NCBI GenBank assembly: GCA_963813315.1
Contig: CAWEYO010000005.1
Coordinates: 124,001 to 188,000 of the forward strand
From: CAWEYO01 sp963813315
GTDB lineage: Bacteria; Pseudomonadota; Alphaproteobacteria; Rhizobiales; Rhizobiaceae
Length of the DNA stretch: 64,000 bases
Direction: 5' to 3'
Under the pieces are notes generated by a model. It ran no database searches. It was given only the letters and a program-made list of their open reading frames with translations, and was not told where the DNA came from. Positions 8,503-16,728 of the stretch are shown here, one piece after another; position 1 is the stretch's first letter, and each line of letters starts with the position of its first letter. Position numbers and translations under genes: made by a program.

Positions 8503-9516
8503 TCAGTGCCCTCCGCCTTCGCTGCTCGCGTGCCGAATATTCCAGATCATGATCGGGACGACCGCCAGCATGATGATGATGGCAATCGTTGCCCCCCGGC
8601 CGAAGTCGCCGCCGCCGCGAAACATCCAGTCGAACATCAGGTTGGCAAGCGTGTTCGTGTTCCATTGGCCGTTGGTCATGGTCAGCACGATGTCGAAGAC
8701 CTTCAGCACGAGGATAGTGATGGTCGTCCAGACGACGGCGATCGTGCCCCAGATTTGGGGAACCATGATCTTCCAGAAGATTTGGAACGGATTGGCTCCG
8801 TCGATCACCGCCGCTTCCAGCGTCTCCTCGGGAATGCCGCGCAGCGCCGACGACAGGATGACCATGGCAAACCCGGTCTGGATCCAGATCAGGATCACCA
8901 TCAGGAAGAAACTGTTCCAGAACGGCGTGGATATCCAAACCTGCGGGTTGCCTCCGAAATACTGGACGATCGCGTTGAGCACGCCGATCTGCGTCTGGCC
9001 TTCGCCACGATACTCGTAAATGAATTTCCAGATCACGCTGGCGCCGACGAAGGAAATGGCGAGCGGCATGAAGATGAAGCTCTTGGCGATGGTTCCCCAC
9101 CATATCTTGTCGGTGAGGACCGCGATGACCAGACCGAGAAATGTGCAGGCGGCCGGCACCACCGCAAGCCACAGGATGTTGTTGAAGATCGACTGGCGAA
9201 ATTCCCGGTCGCCGAACGCCCAGGAATAGTTGGCCATTCCGACGAAATTGTCGCCGGCGCGGCCGTTGAACGACAGCCACACGGTCGCCACGACTGGGTA
9301 GATGAGATAGACCGTAAGGATGAGCAGCGCCGGGCCTATGAACAGCCATGGCCGGATAAAGCCCTGCCAGCGCAGGTTGTCGATCGCCGCCGCGCCCGAG
9401 ACGCCGTGCGAGGGAAAGATCATGTCGAGCAGCCGGTTCGCGCCCCAGAAATAGGCCACGCAACCGAACACGCCGACCAGGATCGTGAAAGCGGCAAAGA
9501 GAAGCTGTGCCGTCAT
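8503..9516 (-). CDS. aglF: Alpha-glucoside ABC transporter permease AglF
   Basis: A 337-residue CUT1 inner-membrane permease (MalF type) pairing with AglG. It shows an N-terminal helix pair (LLFAAFTILVGVFGCVAYFWGA; GPALLILTVYLIYPVVATVWLSF) and the EAA loop (GIPEETLEAAVIDGANPFQIFWKIMVPQIWGTI). The start at 9516 (MTAQLLF) has an excellent AAAGGGAGGAAGTC leader; the open frame continues to 9669 through the repeat-rich spacer and is not credible there. It is separated from aglE by 447 bases filled with palindromic repeats, which probably uncouples its level from that of the binding protein. Confidence 0.92.
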   Translation of the reverse strand: MTAQLLFAAFTILVGVFGCVAYFWGANRLLDMIFPSHGVSGAAAIDNLRWQGFIRPWLFIGPALLILTVYLIYPVVATVWLSFNGRAGDNFVGMANYSWAFGDREFRQSIFNNILWLAVVPAACTFLGLVIAVLTDKIWWGTIAKSFIFMPLAISFVGASVIWKFIYEYRGEGQTQIGVLNAIVQYFGGNPQVWISTPFWNSFFLMVILIWIQTGFAMVILSSALRGIPEETLEAAVIDGANPFQIFWKIMVPQIWGTIAVVWTTITILVLKVFDIVLTMTNGQWNTNTLANLMFDWMFRGGGDFGRGATIAIIIMLAVVPIMIWNIRHASSEGGGH

Positions 9517-9630
9517 GACTTCCTCCCTTTGGAGCGCCGCGCCTTGCCGCTCCGCAACTTCAAAATCCGCGCACGAACCCGCGAGCAGCTTTCCGCTGTA
9601 CGGGGCACGCGCCATGAGCGGCGACGCACC

Positions 9631-9717
9631 GATAGAATCGGCTGCCGCTCTATCTCTTTGTTTGAGCATCGGATTTTCCCCGAAACCGGTACCTATCGGG
9701 TCCGATGCTCTAGAGCG
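9631..9717. repeat. Interspersed GAGCATCGGA-type palindromic repeat
   Basis: One member of a family whose core is GAGCATCGGA ... ACCGG ... TCCGATGCTC, here with outer arms GAGCATCGGA (9664) and TCCGATGCTC (9701), plus the conserved flank TCTATCTCTTTGTTT on the left. Other members are at 16518, 20270, 27333 and 59537, in either orientation. It lies in the aglE-aglF spacer and is probably transcribed as a hairpin. Confidence 0.75.
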
Positions 9718-9766
9718 CGATGGTTTCTTCCGGAGTCGTCACCGCGCTCTAACTCTTTGATTTTCG

Positions 9767-9870
9767 CATGATCTTTTCCGAAAACCGCTACGCACTTTTC
9801 GGGATCATGCTCTCTGATTTCCCCATGATCTTTCCCGAAAACCGCTACGCACTTTTCGGGATCATGCTCT
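9767..9870. repeat. Two tandem copies of a CATGATC-type palindromic repeat
   Basis: Two nearly identical units of 47 bases (9767-9813 and 9824-9870). Each begins CATGATCTTT and ends GGGATCATGCTCT, with CCGAAAACCGCTACGCACTTTTC inside, so each can fold on itself and the pair forms a direct repeat. Together with the element at 9631 they fill the aglE-aglF spacer. The rest of the spacer (9871-9963) shows no gene. Confidence 0.75.
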
Positions 9871-9963
9871 AGACCGGGCGTCACACTTTGGCCGGCGCTT
9901 CGCCTTCGATCGACCCGGGCCTGACGGCCCGGATCGGGCTTGCGCTATGGCCAGCCGGAACCC

Positions 9964-11319
9964 CTACTTGATCGCGTCCCAGCTCTTCTGGATATCGGCC
10001 GCGACATCGGCCGGCGGTTTGCCGCCTGCCAGATCGACCATGCCGGTCCAGAACGCACCCGCGCCGATCTTGCCCGGCATCATGTCCGAACCATCGAAGC
10101 GGAAAGTCGTTGCCGAGGTCAGGATCTCACCTTCCTTCTTCAGGATATCCGTGCCGTATGCATCGACGTTGACAGACTTGAACGGCGTCAGGAAGCCTGA
10201 CTGGGCCATCCAGATTTCGTGAGCCAGCGGCATCTTCAGGAAATCGATGAAGGCGCGCGCTGCCTTGGAGTCCTTTGTGATCATCGCAAATGTGCCAGCG
10301 CCGAGCACCGGCTTGCCGAGATCGGGCTTCGATTCATAGGCAGGATAGTAGAAGAAGTCCGCATCCTCGCCGAGCTTCGTTCCTTCAGGGAAGAATGAAG
10401 GAATGAACGACGCCTGATGATGCAGATAGCACTTCGGCGGCAGCGCAAAGAGACCCTTGGGGCTGTCGCGGAAGTCCGTCGCAGAGACCGCCGTAGCGCC
10501 GCCATCGACAAATTTGTCGTCAGTCGTGATCTTGGCGAAAATCTCGAGCGCGCCGACCACTGCCGGGTCGTTGAAAGGAATCTCGTTGCGCACCCACTTG
10601 TCGTAGACCTCCGGCGGCTGCGTGCGCAGCATGATGTCCTCGATCCAGTCGGTTGCCGGCCAACCGGTGGCACCACCGGAACCCAGCCCGATGCACCACG
10701 GCTTGCCGCCGTCGGCAATGATTTTTTCCTCCAGAGCCTTCAGTTCTTCCTGCGTTTTCGGCACTTCATAGCCGGCTTCCTCGAAATTCTCGGGGGAGTA
10801 CCAGACCAGCGACTTCACATCGGCTTTGTAGGGAAAGCCGAAGAAGCCGGGCTTGCCGTCCTTGTCGTTGAACGTGCCGAGTTCGACCCAGGACTGGCCG
10901 GCGCCGTAGTTGTCCTTGACCCATGCGGCGGTCTCGTCGCCAAGCGGCGTCAGCAATCCCTTCGAGGCAAGATCCTGGATGAGACCGGGCTGCGGCAGGA
11001 TCGCAATATTCGGTGGGCTGCCTGCCTGCGTATCGATGACGATCTGCTGCTCGTAGTTTTCGGAAGACGAGTAGTTGATGGTAACGCCCGTCGCTTCGAT
11101 GAAATAGTCGAGAACGCTTCTGACGAGCGCCTCGTCTTCGCCACGCCATGGGCCGAAGATGGTAAGCGTCTCGCCCTTCAGGTCGACCTTCTTCAATTCG
11201 TCCAGATTGGCCCAGTTGAAGCGGGCGTCTTCGCCCGGCTTGAATTTGAGCTCCGCCGAAGCCGGCGCGGTGAGCGCAAGCGCCGACAGCGCCACGCCCA
11301 GCATCAGGGTCTTTTTCAT
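9964..11319 (-). CDS. aglE: Alpha-glucoside ABC transporter periplasmic binding protein
   Basis: A 451-residue extracellular solute-binding protein (family 1) that captures alpha-glucosides in the periplasm and delivers them to AglFG. Signal peptide MKKTLMLGVALSALALTAPASA (residues 1-22), then a mature protein with TLTIFGPWRGEDEALV, SSENYEQQIVIDTQAGSPPNIA and GFFGFPYKADVKSLVWY, typical of the AglE/ThuE group. The start at 11319 is preceded by GGGAGGATTTTC; the open frame to 11457 crosses the operator region and is rejected. First gene of the leftward operon, its promoter region faces aglR and contains a perfect LacI-type palindrome. Confidence 0.93.
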   Translation of the reverse strand: MKKTLMLGVALSALALTAPASAELKFKPGEDARFNWANLDELKKVDLKGETLTIFGPWRGEDEALVRSVLDYFIEATGVTINYSSSENYEQQIVIDTQAGSPPNIAILPQPGLIQDLASKGLLTPLGDETAAWVKDNYGAGQSWVELGTFNDKDGKPGFFGFPYKADVKSLVWYSPENFEEAGYEVPKTQEELKALEEKIIADGGKPWCIGLGSGGATGWPATDWIEDIMLRTQPPEVYDKWVRNEIPFNDPAVVGALEIFAKITTDDKFVDGGATAVSATDFRDSPKGLFALPPKCYLHHQASFIPSFFPEGTKLGEDADFFYYPAYESKPDLGKPVLGAGTFAMITKDSKAARAFIDFLKMPLAHEIWMAQSGFLTPFKSVNVDAYGTDILKKEGEILTSATTFRFDGSDMMPGKIGAGAFWTGMVDLAGGKPPADVAADIQKSWDAIK

Positions 11320-11406
11320 TGAAAATCCTCCCGGTGGGAACCTGTTGAATCCTATCACCGGACGGGACCTCCATCCCGTCCCAGCCAACGGCTTCCGGCA
11401 AACAAT

Positions 11407-11420
11407 CCAAAGCGCTTTGG
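11407..11420. promoter_or_regulatory. LacI-family (AglR) operator upstream of aglE
   Basis: The 14-base perfect palindrome CCAAAGCGCTTTGG lies 87 bases upstream of the aglE start. It has the central CG and the AAAGCGCTTT core typical of LacI/GalR operators. Its core repeats exactly at 11595-11604 in front of aglR. AglR is the adjacent LacI-family gene, so it is the natural ligand; this assignment is inference. Confidence 0.75.
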
Positions 11421-11593
11421 CTCGACCATATTCGCCCTTGATCCAACAAAGAGTCAAGCCCGAACTTACTTAAATCGATTTGTTTTAGTGTTTCTTGCTG
11501 CAGTGCAGCACAGTATTCGGCAATGCGGAATAGGTTTCCCCTTTTCCACACGCATTTGACGGCTTATCTTCACCACATATTTGCCTACGGTTT

Positions 11594-11605
11594 GAAAGCG
11601 CTTTG
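11594..11605. promoter_or_regulatory. Second LacI-type operator, overlapping the aglR leader
   Basis: GAAAGCGCTTTG, with the perfect 10-base palindrome AAAGCGCTTT at 11595-11604, sits 12 bases before the aglR GTG start and touches its ribosome-binding region. Binding here would repress aglR itself. With the site at 11407 (about 188 bases away) it would also allow looping across the divergent promoters. The remaining bases of 11320-11616 hold no gene. Confidence 0.7.
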
Positions 11606-11616
11606 GAGCGATCGCC

Positions 11617-12639
11617 GTGAACCTGAAACAACTTTCGCACATGCTGTCACTGTCGCAAACCACGGTAAGCCGCGCCCTGAACGGCTATCCGGAGGTCAAC
11701 GAGGAGACGCGGCGACGCGTAATGGACGCCGCCAAGCGGCACGGCTACCGGCCCAACCCGAGCGCGCGAAGGCTGGCCACCGGAAAGGCGGGGATGATCG
11801 GCTACGTCATGCCGACCGGCGCAAGCGTGGATATCGACCCGCATTTCGTGGAGTTCCTGTCGGGGCTCGGCGATTATGCGCGCTCCCACGACCTCGACCT
11901 TGTTCTGAGCCCCACCGCGGCCGGCGAGGAGGAGATGACCTACCGGCGCATTGTCGCCAACAAGCAGGTGGACGCCGTCTACGTCTCATCGCCGCGAGTG
12001 GCGGATCGGCGCGTGGCGCTGCTCAGCCACCTCGATATCCCCTATATTGTGCACGGGCGGACCGAGGGGCTGGATTTCGACTATCCGTTTCTGGACATCG
12101 ATAACGAAGCCGCCTTCCAGGAAGCAGCCCGGCTGCTCGTGCAGCTCGGCCACAGAAGGATCGCGCTGATCAACGGCGACGACAGCCAGACCTTCGCGAT
12201 CCATCGCGAGCGCGGCTTGCGCCGGGCACTGTCGTCCAGCAATCTTGCGCTGCCGGGCCATCTGGTGCACTCGGTCGCGATGACCGAGGAAAACGGCTAC
12301 CGCGCCACGCGGCGGCTTCTCGAACACAGCGAGGCGCCGACGGCGATCATTTGTTCGAGCCTGATCATGTCGCTGGGCGTCGTTCGGGCCATTCGCGATC
12401 TCGCCCTGACCGTACCGGGCGACGTGTCGTTGATCGCGCATGACGATGTCTTCCCCTGGCTGAAGCCGGAGAACTTCTCGGTGCCGCTTTCGACAACGCG
12501 CTCCTCTATACGGGCGGCCGGCGCGCGGATAGCGGAGCGGCTGGCGGCGCGGATATCGGGACTGGAAACGGGCGTACGCGGCGAGATTTGGCCGGTGGAT
12601 CTGGTGGTCCGCGGCTCGGTTGCGGGCGCGCCGGGTTAG
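11617..12639 (+). CDS. aglR: LacI-family transcriptional regulator of the agl operon
   Basis: A 340-residue LacI/GalR regulator. The N-terminal helix-turn-helix and hinge cover about residues 1-55 (LSLSQTTVSRALNGYPEVNEETRRRVMDAAKRHGYRPN). The periplasmic-binding-protein-like sensor domain follows (IGYVMPTG, VDAVYVSSPR, GHRRIALINGDDSQTFAIHRERG). It presumably represses aglEFGAK until an alpha-glucoside is present, matching AglR of Sinorhizobium by position and family. The GTG start at 11617 lies 8 bases after GGAG. It is transcribed divergently from aglE with a palindromic operator at each side of the intergenic region. Confidence 0.88.
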   Translation: MNLKQLSHMLSLSQTTVSRALNGYPEVNEETRRRVMDAAKRHGYRPNPSARRLATGKAGMIGYVMPTGASVDIDPHFVEFLSGLGDYARSHDLDLVLSPTAAGEEEMTYRRIVANKQVDAVYVSSPRVADRRVALLSHLDIPYIVHGRTEGLDFDYPFLDIDNEAAFQEAARLLVQLGHRRIALINGDDSQTFAIHRERGLRRALSSSNLALPGHLVHSVAMTEENGYRATRRLLEHSEAPTAIICSSLIMSLGVVRAIRDLALTVPGDVSLIAHDDVFPWLKPENFSVPLSTTRSSIRAAGARIAERLAARISGLETGVRGEIWPVDLVVRGSVAGAPG

Positions 12640-12680
12640 GGTGTGTTGGTATTCAGGTGATGCCGGCCTGCAAATGGCAG
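12638..12680. repeat. Half-element of a GGGTGTGTTG palindromic repeat
   Basis: Begins AGGGTGTGTTGGTATTCAGG just at the aglR stop and continues GTGATGCCGGCCTGCAAATGGC. The exact reverse complement of about 41 bases is found at 27478-27520. A full two-armed version is at 34789-34933. This copy carries the left arm only. Confidence 0.7.
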
Positions 12681-12701
12681 TCTGTCACGCTATCGGGGTG
12701 G

Positions 12702-13034
12702 TCACCGGCGCAACTTGCCTAAGCAGGTGTCGATATCCGCGGCAATCCGAACTGGATCGCCCGAAATCCTGACGGTCTTTTGTCGCGACGTGCCGCCCGC
12801 GATCAGCTTGACATTCCGCCGCGGCATGCCGAGCCAGTTGGCGATGAGCTTTTCCAGCGCTTCATTGGCGGCGCCCTTTTCGGGCGTGGCGCGCACCCGC
12901 GCCTTGATGTGGCATAGTCCGTCCGCTGACACGCCGAGCCCCTCGACGGCGTCGGCGAACGACTTTGGAGTCAGCCGGACGACGAGGTCAACTCCGTCGG
13001 CTCGCGCCTTGAAGGTATTGGCCCGTCCGTTCAG
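12702..13034 (-). CDS. DUF167 (YggU) family protein, probable CTG start
   Basis: A small conserved protein of unknown function, commonly encoded next to yggT. The core is VRATPEKGAANEALEKLIANWLGMPRRNVKLIAGGTSRQKTVRI. The first conventional start is the GTG at 12932 (76 residues), but the same frame continues upstream without a stop and encodes the expected family N-terminus, DGVDLVVRLTPKSFADAVEGLG. The only start-like codon there is a CTG at 13034, which overlaps the yggT stop as CTGA. That geometry resembles an ATGA coupled start with A replaced by C. The 110-residue form is favoured because it is the normal DUF167 length. A base error at the first codon would also explain it. Confidence 0.75.
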   Translation of the reverse strand: MNGRANTFKARADGVDLVVRLTPKSFADAVEGLGVSADGLCHIKARVRATPEKGAANEALEKLIANWLGMPRRNVKLIAGGTSRQKTVRISGDPVRIAADIDTCLGKLRR

Positions 13035-13321
13035 ACGAACGCCGGCGCAACTGTTGTAATGAGGAACTGGCGGATAAAGAAAATCACCAGCAGCAGGATG
13101 ATCGGCGATACGTCAATACCGCCGAGATCCGGCATGAAGCGGCGTATCGGCCTCAATGCCGGATCGGTTACCCGGAACAGCGAATTGCCGATCGTCATTA
13201 CGAACTGGTTGCGAGGATTGACGACATTGAAGGCGTAAAGCCACGAGAAGATGGCGGAAGCTATGATCAGCCACCAATAGATGTCGAGGGCCAGAACCAA
13301 CGTCTGGAAAAGAGCGAGCAT
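13031..13321 (-). CDS. YggT family membrane protein
   Basis: A 96-residue inner-membrane protein with two hydrophobic segments: YWWLIIASAIFSWLYAFNV near the N-terminus and VSPIILLLVIFFIRQFLI near the C-terminus. Between them lies the family motif NPLRNxF-like VNPRNQFVMTIGNSLFRVTDPALRPIRRFMPDLGGIDVSPI. YggT/CCB3-type proteins are linked to membrane protein assembly or osmotic tolerance, but the role in this group is unknown. Its stop overlaps the presumed start of the DUF167 gene, so the two form one leftward unit. Confidence 0.88.
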   Translation of the reverse strand: MLALFQTLVLALDIYWWLIIASAIFSWLYAFNVVNPRNQFVMTIGNSLFRVTDPALRPIRRFMPDLGGIDVSPIILLLVIFFIRQFLITTVAPAFV

Positions 13322-13448
13322 GCCGGTCTCCTATAGGATTCCGCGACATGTAGCGGTTGCGCCTTGTTGCGGCAAGTGCGCGCAAAACCCCCGGTGCTTG
13401 CTTGACAGTTCGGGGTGGCCGCCCCTAAATGCGCCGCATCCGCTGGAT

Positions 13449-13524
<76 letters not shown>

Positions 13525-13670
13525 TAGGATTGATGTATCTTTTTGATATTGCGAACTTTTCGCCAAAAATCTGTCGTCTATCCGGACCGAGGCAAATCAG
13601 CGGGCATGAGTTCTCGACGAGCCGGCCGAGCGTCGGCGCGCGAAGCATTCACGTTGAGGGATGCCGACGA

Positions 13671-14330
13671 TCAGGGCGCGTCCCGTTTGCCGAATAAGTC
13701 GCGCGCCTTCAAGGCCGCTTCGACCCGGTTGCGCACGTTGAGTTTCTGGAAAACGGTCGACATATAGTATTTCACGGTCTTTTCCTGAAGGTCGAGTTTT
13801 CGCCCGACCTCCTTGTTGCTCAGGCCTTCGGCGACCAGTTTCAGGATTTGCTCCTCGCGCGCCGTCAGTGCCGGCACAGTCTCGTCGCTCGGAGCCGCTT
13901 GGCCGCGGGATTTCATGGCTACGAGCAGCCGGGCGGCGAGGCCTGGCGAAACATAGGACTCGCCGGCTGCCACCCGGCCTACGATCTCCAGCAGCTCCGG
14001 TCCGCCGACTCCCTTCAACACATAGCCGGACGCCCCAGCATCGAGAGCCTGCATGATGTCATCATCGGCTTCCGAAACGGTAAGGATGATAATCCGCGTC
14101 TTCGGACTTGCCTGACGAATCCTCCTGACTGCTTCCAGTCCGTTGCCGGGCATCGAAATGTCGAGCAGCGCCACTGCAGGGCGATGCTTTTCCACCAGGG
14201 CTACGGCGTCATCGGCCGACTCCCCTTCGCCGACAACCCGAAACCTGCCGTCCTCCGCGAGCGTGCGGATCACTCCGCTGCGATAAAGCGGATGGTCGTC
14301 GACGACCACGATTGCATTCGCGTCATCCAT
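13671..14330 (-). CDS. LuxR/NarL-family response regulator
   Basis: A 219-residue two-component response regulator. The receiver domain covers about residues 6-125, with acidic pair D11-D12, phosphoacceptor D57 (in VALLDISMPG), and a conserved Thr and Lys (ILTVSEAD, YVLKG). The C-terminal LuxR helix-turn-helix spans about residues 150-212 (LTAREEQILKLVAEGLSNKEVGRKLDLQEKTVKYYMSTVFQKLNV). The ATG at 14330 has GAGG 7 bases upstream and overlaps the stop of the kinase gene; 14345 is the alternative. It is the cognate partner of the overlapping histidine kinase. Targets are unknown; the divergent gene at 15969 is a candidate. Confidence 0.9.
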   Translation of the reverse strand: MDDANAIVVVDDHPLYRSGVIRTLAEDGRFRVVGEGESADDAVALVEKHRPAVALLDISMPGNGLEAVRRIRQASPKTRIIILTVSEADDDIMQALDAGASGYVLKGVGGPELLEIVGRVAAGESYVSPGLAARLLVAMKSRGQAAPSDETVPALTAREEQILKLVAEGLSNKEVGRKLDLQEKTVKYYMSTVFQKLNVRNRVEAALKARDLFGKRDAP

Positions 14331-15738
14331 GAAATGCCTCGGCATCCAGCCTGATCGTCATTGTGATCTCGGCTCCTTGGTCCTCAGCAAGCGTAAAGTG
14401 GAACTGTCCGCCAAGGCTCTCGATGCGTTCGCGCAGCCCGGCGAGCCCGAGACCTTGAACGGACGCTTGCTCGGGAAGTTCCGGGCTGGTCCGCACCTGG
14501 TTGGATACGCTCACAGTAAGCACGTTGTTTTCGATCGAGGCTTCTAACCTCTGGCCGGCGCCTCCCGCATGCCGATAAGCATTGTTGAGCCCCTCCTGGA
14601 CGAAACGGAAGACGCAGATTGCGATCGGGTGCGGTACGATCTGATCAAGTTCGAGCTGCCTCTCGACTGCCGTGGCGGTCCGCATCTCATGCGCCTTCGC
14701 GACCCGCTCTATGATTTTGCCGATCGGCGCGCCTTCGATCTCGGGCAAGGACAGACCCTTGCAGATGTTGCGAATGTCGCGGATCGCTTCACCGAGCGCA
14801 CTGTCCACGACCTGGATTTCGCGCTGCCGATCTTCCTCACGCCCGGCCTTGCCGATGCTGTTCAGTCTCAGGGCCGCAAGACTGACGAGCTGGGCGGGAC
14901 CGTCGTGCAATTCGGCGCTGATCCTTCGCAGAAACAACTCGTTCATCTCGGCGAGCTTGCTCGACGCGCGCTCGGCGCGAACCCGCAGCCGGCGGTTTTG
15001 CTCCGACATGCGTTGCGCTTCCGCGAAGCGAGCCTGCAGCGCTCTCTTCTGATCTTCGATGATCGCGCTGCCGCGATGCACAATCCCGAACAGCGCAAGC
15101 CCGATCAACCCCGTCACGCCAGCCACGATAGCCCAGCTTTGCAGTCGGGCGCCGGCAAGCGCCTCGCCGAGCCGGGTTGCGTCCTCGTAGAATTCCGCTA
15201 CAGCGATCACCCGTCCGGTCCAGGCCTGCCGGATCGGGCTGTACACCTCCAGAAGAGGCAGCCCTACGCTTTTTTCCGCGGCACTTTCCGGGTCGTCGAG
15301 ATCATTCAACTCGGCAACCAGCCTGCCCTCGAAAGCCTCGTTCAGGCTCTGCGAAGGCTGGTACCGCTGGCCGATCAGGTTGCTGTCATCGGCATAGGCG
15401 ATGAGACCCCCCGGCTTCCAGATCTTGATGGAAACGACCCGCTGTCCGAAGGCGCTTCCCGCCAGCAATTCCTCGAGCGCGCGTGTCGGGCCGATCGACA
15501 GTGCGTTCGCCTTGTCGAGTTCCTGCGCGAGCGGAGCGATAAAACTGTCCATGAAGAGCGCGGTGGCGGAAGCGGTGTTTTCGACAACGCGGCCGGAAAT
15601 TGCCGACGTTACCCATGTTCCGATCACCAACATCGAAACAATCATCACTGCGCCGCCGGTGAGGGCAAAGCGCTGCAAAAGCGTTAACCCGCCAGGACGC
15701 GATAGAACCTCCGTAAAGCGATGCGCGGCGGTCTGCAT
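14323..15738 (-). CDS. NarX/DegS-type sensor histidine kinase
   Basis: A 471-residue membrane sensor kinase. TM1 is about residues 24-45, followed by a periplasmic sensor region of about 155 residues (46-200) containing IKIWKPGGLIAYADDSNLIG, and TM2 is about 202-222. A coiled-coil linker (EDQKRALQARFAEAQRMSEQNRR) leads to the HisKA_3 dimerisation motif ISAELHDGPAQLVSLAALRLN with phosphoacceptor H278. The HATPase domain has FVQEGLNNAYRHAGG and GLGLAGLRERIESLGG. The ligand is unknown; the periplasmic segment looks like a single-Cache-type domain, by inference. The gene overlaps the response regulator gene by 8 bases. Confidence 0.88.
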   Translation of the reverse strand: MQTAAHRFTEVLSRPGGLTLLQRFALTGGAVMIVSMLVIGTWVTSAISGRVVENTASATALFMDSFIAPLAQELDKANALSIGPTRALEELLAGSAFGQRVVSIKIWKPGGLIAYADDSNLIGQRYQPSQSLNEAFEGRLVAELNDLDDPESAAEKSVGLPLLEVYSPIRQAWTGRVIAVAEFYEDATRLGEALAGARLQSWAIVAGVTGLIGLALFGIVHRGSAIIEDQKRALQARFAEAQRMSEQNRRLRVRAERASSKLAEMNELFLRRISAELHDGPAQLVSLAALRLNSIGKAGREEDRQREIQVVDSALGEAIRDIRNICKGLSLPEIEGAPIGKIIERVAKAHEMRTATAVERQLELDQIVPHPIAICVFRFVQEGLNNAYRHAGGAGQRLEASIENNVLTVSVSNQVRTSPELPEQASVQGLGLAGLRERIESLGGQFHFTLAEDQGAEITMTIRLDAEAFHG

Positions 15739-15968
15739 CGAAGGACGTTATCGAACATCGAAATCGCCGACAATCGGACGATTGCCCGGCAAATTGAAGC
15801 CCGAGACCTGCCACAGGTCGCTTCATGCCAGGTCCAAAGTCGGGTGCGACCTCAGACAGGAGCCCGGTCGCCCACGGCAGGGGTCGTAGGGACCTTCCAT
15901 GCCGGCCCGAGCGCGCACAGACTTTCGCAGACAAGAAGGCCCGCGCCCCGAAAAATGGAGGACTGGAA

Positions 15969-16520
15969 ATGCGTGCAGAAAAATCCATCCGCGTCCCGTT
16001 GGCCCTGCTTCGAGCTTCGGTCGCGATGACCTTTGCCATCGCGCCCTGGCACATCGTCGTTGACCAGAACGGCGCTCACCCGGAGCCTGCCGGCGCCTAT
16101 GCCAAGGACGGCCATTCGGGGGGCGGTGGCAACTCCGGATCTGGTAGCTCCGGCTCCGGTGGCGGCCATTCCGGCTCCGGTGGTGACCATTCCGACTCCG
16201 GTGGTGACCATTCCGGATCGGGCGGCGGTGGCCATTCTGGGTCCGGAGGCGGTGACGATGGCGATCATTCAGGCTCTGGTCGAGGCGGAAACGACGACGA
16301 CTTCGGCGACGACAACGACGACCGCAATGAGCATGTCAATCGCGCCACGGGGGCGAAAGTGGAGATCAACGGCAACAACATCGAGGTTGTCCACCCGGAC
16401 GGAACCAAGGAAGAGATCGAGAACGGCCGCTTCGAGAGGAAGAACGCCCAAGGCCGCACGATCGTGGAACGCCCGGCAACCAACGCTGATCTTGCCCGCC
16501 TGAGAGCCTTCGCTGGCTAG
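15969..16520 (+). CDS. Exported Gly/Ser/His/Asp-rich repeat protein
   Basis: A 183-residue protein with three parts. A hydrophobic N-terminal signal segment (residues about 9-28) comes first. A low-complexity region (about 47-120) follows, built on GGHSGSGG and GGDHSDSGG units and turning into DDDFGDDNDD. The C-terminal domain (121-183) is ordered: GAKVEINGNNIEVVHPDGTKEEIENGRFERKNAQGRTIVERPAT. The His/Asp-rich repeat could bind metal, but that is speculation. The ATG at 15969 follows GGAGG. It is divergent from the histidine kinase gene with 230 bases between them, so it may be under control of that two-component system. The repeat region makes indels likely between strains. Confidence 0.75.
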   Translation: MRAEKSIRVPLALLRASVAMTFAIAPWHIVVDQNGAHPEPAGAYAKDGHSGGGGNSGSGSSGSGGGHSGSGGDHSDSGGDHSGSGGGGHSGSGGGDDGDHSGSGRGGNDDDFGDDNDDRNEHVNRATGAKVEINGNNIEVVHPDGTKEEIENGRFERKNAQGRTIVERPATNADLARLRAFAG

Positions 16521-16600
16521 AGCATCGGACCCGAAAGTGGGAACGGCAGCGCTAATTCCGTAAAACCGTCCGCCGGGGTTGGACACTTGTGTCCGATGCT
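16518..16600. repeat. Degenerate GAGCATCGGA-type repeat
   Basis: Starts TAGAGCATCGGACCCGAAAG at the stop of the preceding gene and ends GTGTCCGATGCT. The middle has diverged (GCGCTAATTCCGTAAAACCG) from the copies at 27333 and 59537. It lies upstream of the formylglycine-enzyme-like gene, and no promoter-like motif was recognised. Confidence 0.65.
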
Positions 16601-16728
16601 ACCCCGGGGGAGGTTTGCTCATCACCATGGCGCAGCGATGGAATATCTGGAACAATGCGGCCGTGGGGCGCCGATCGCCCTAGATCCCGCCAGTGCGTTC
16701 GGCGCTCTGGACGCTGGGGAGCGGAAGG

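Noticed and set aside
9767..9870. Tandem repeat units as a possible CRISPR
   Set aside because: Only two units, 10-base spacer, self-palindromic and related to dispersed copies; no cas genes.
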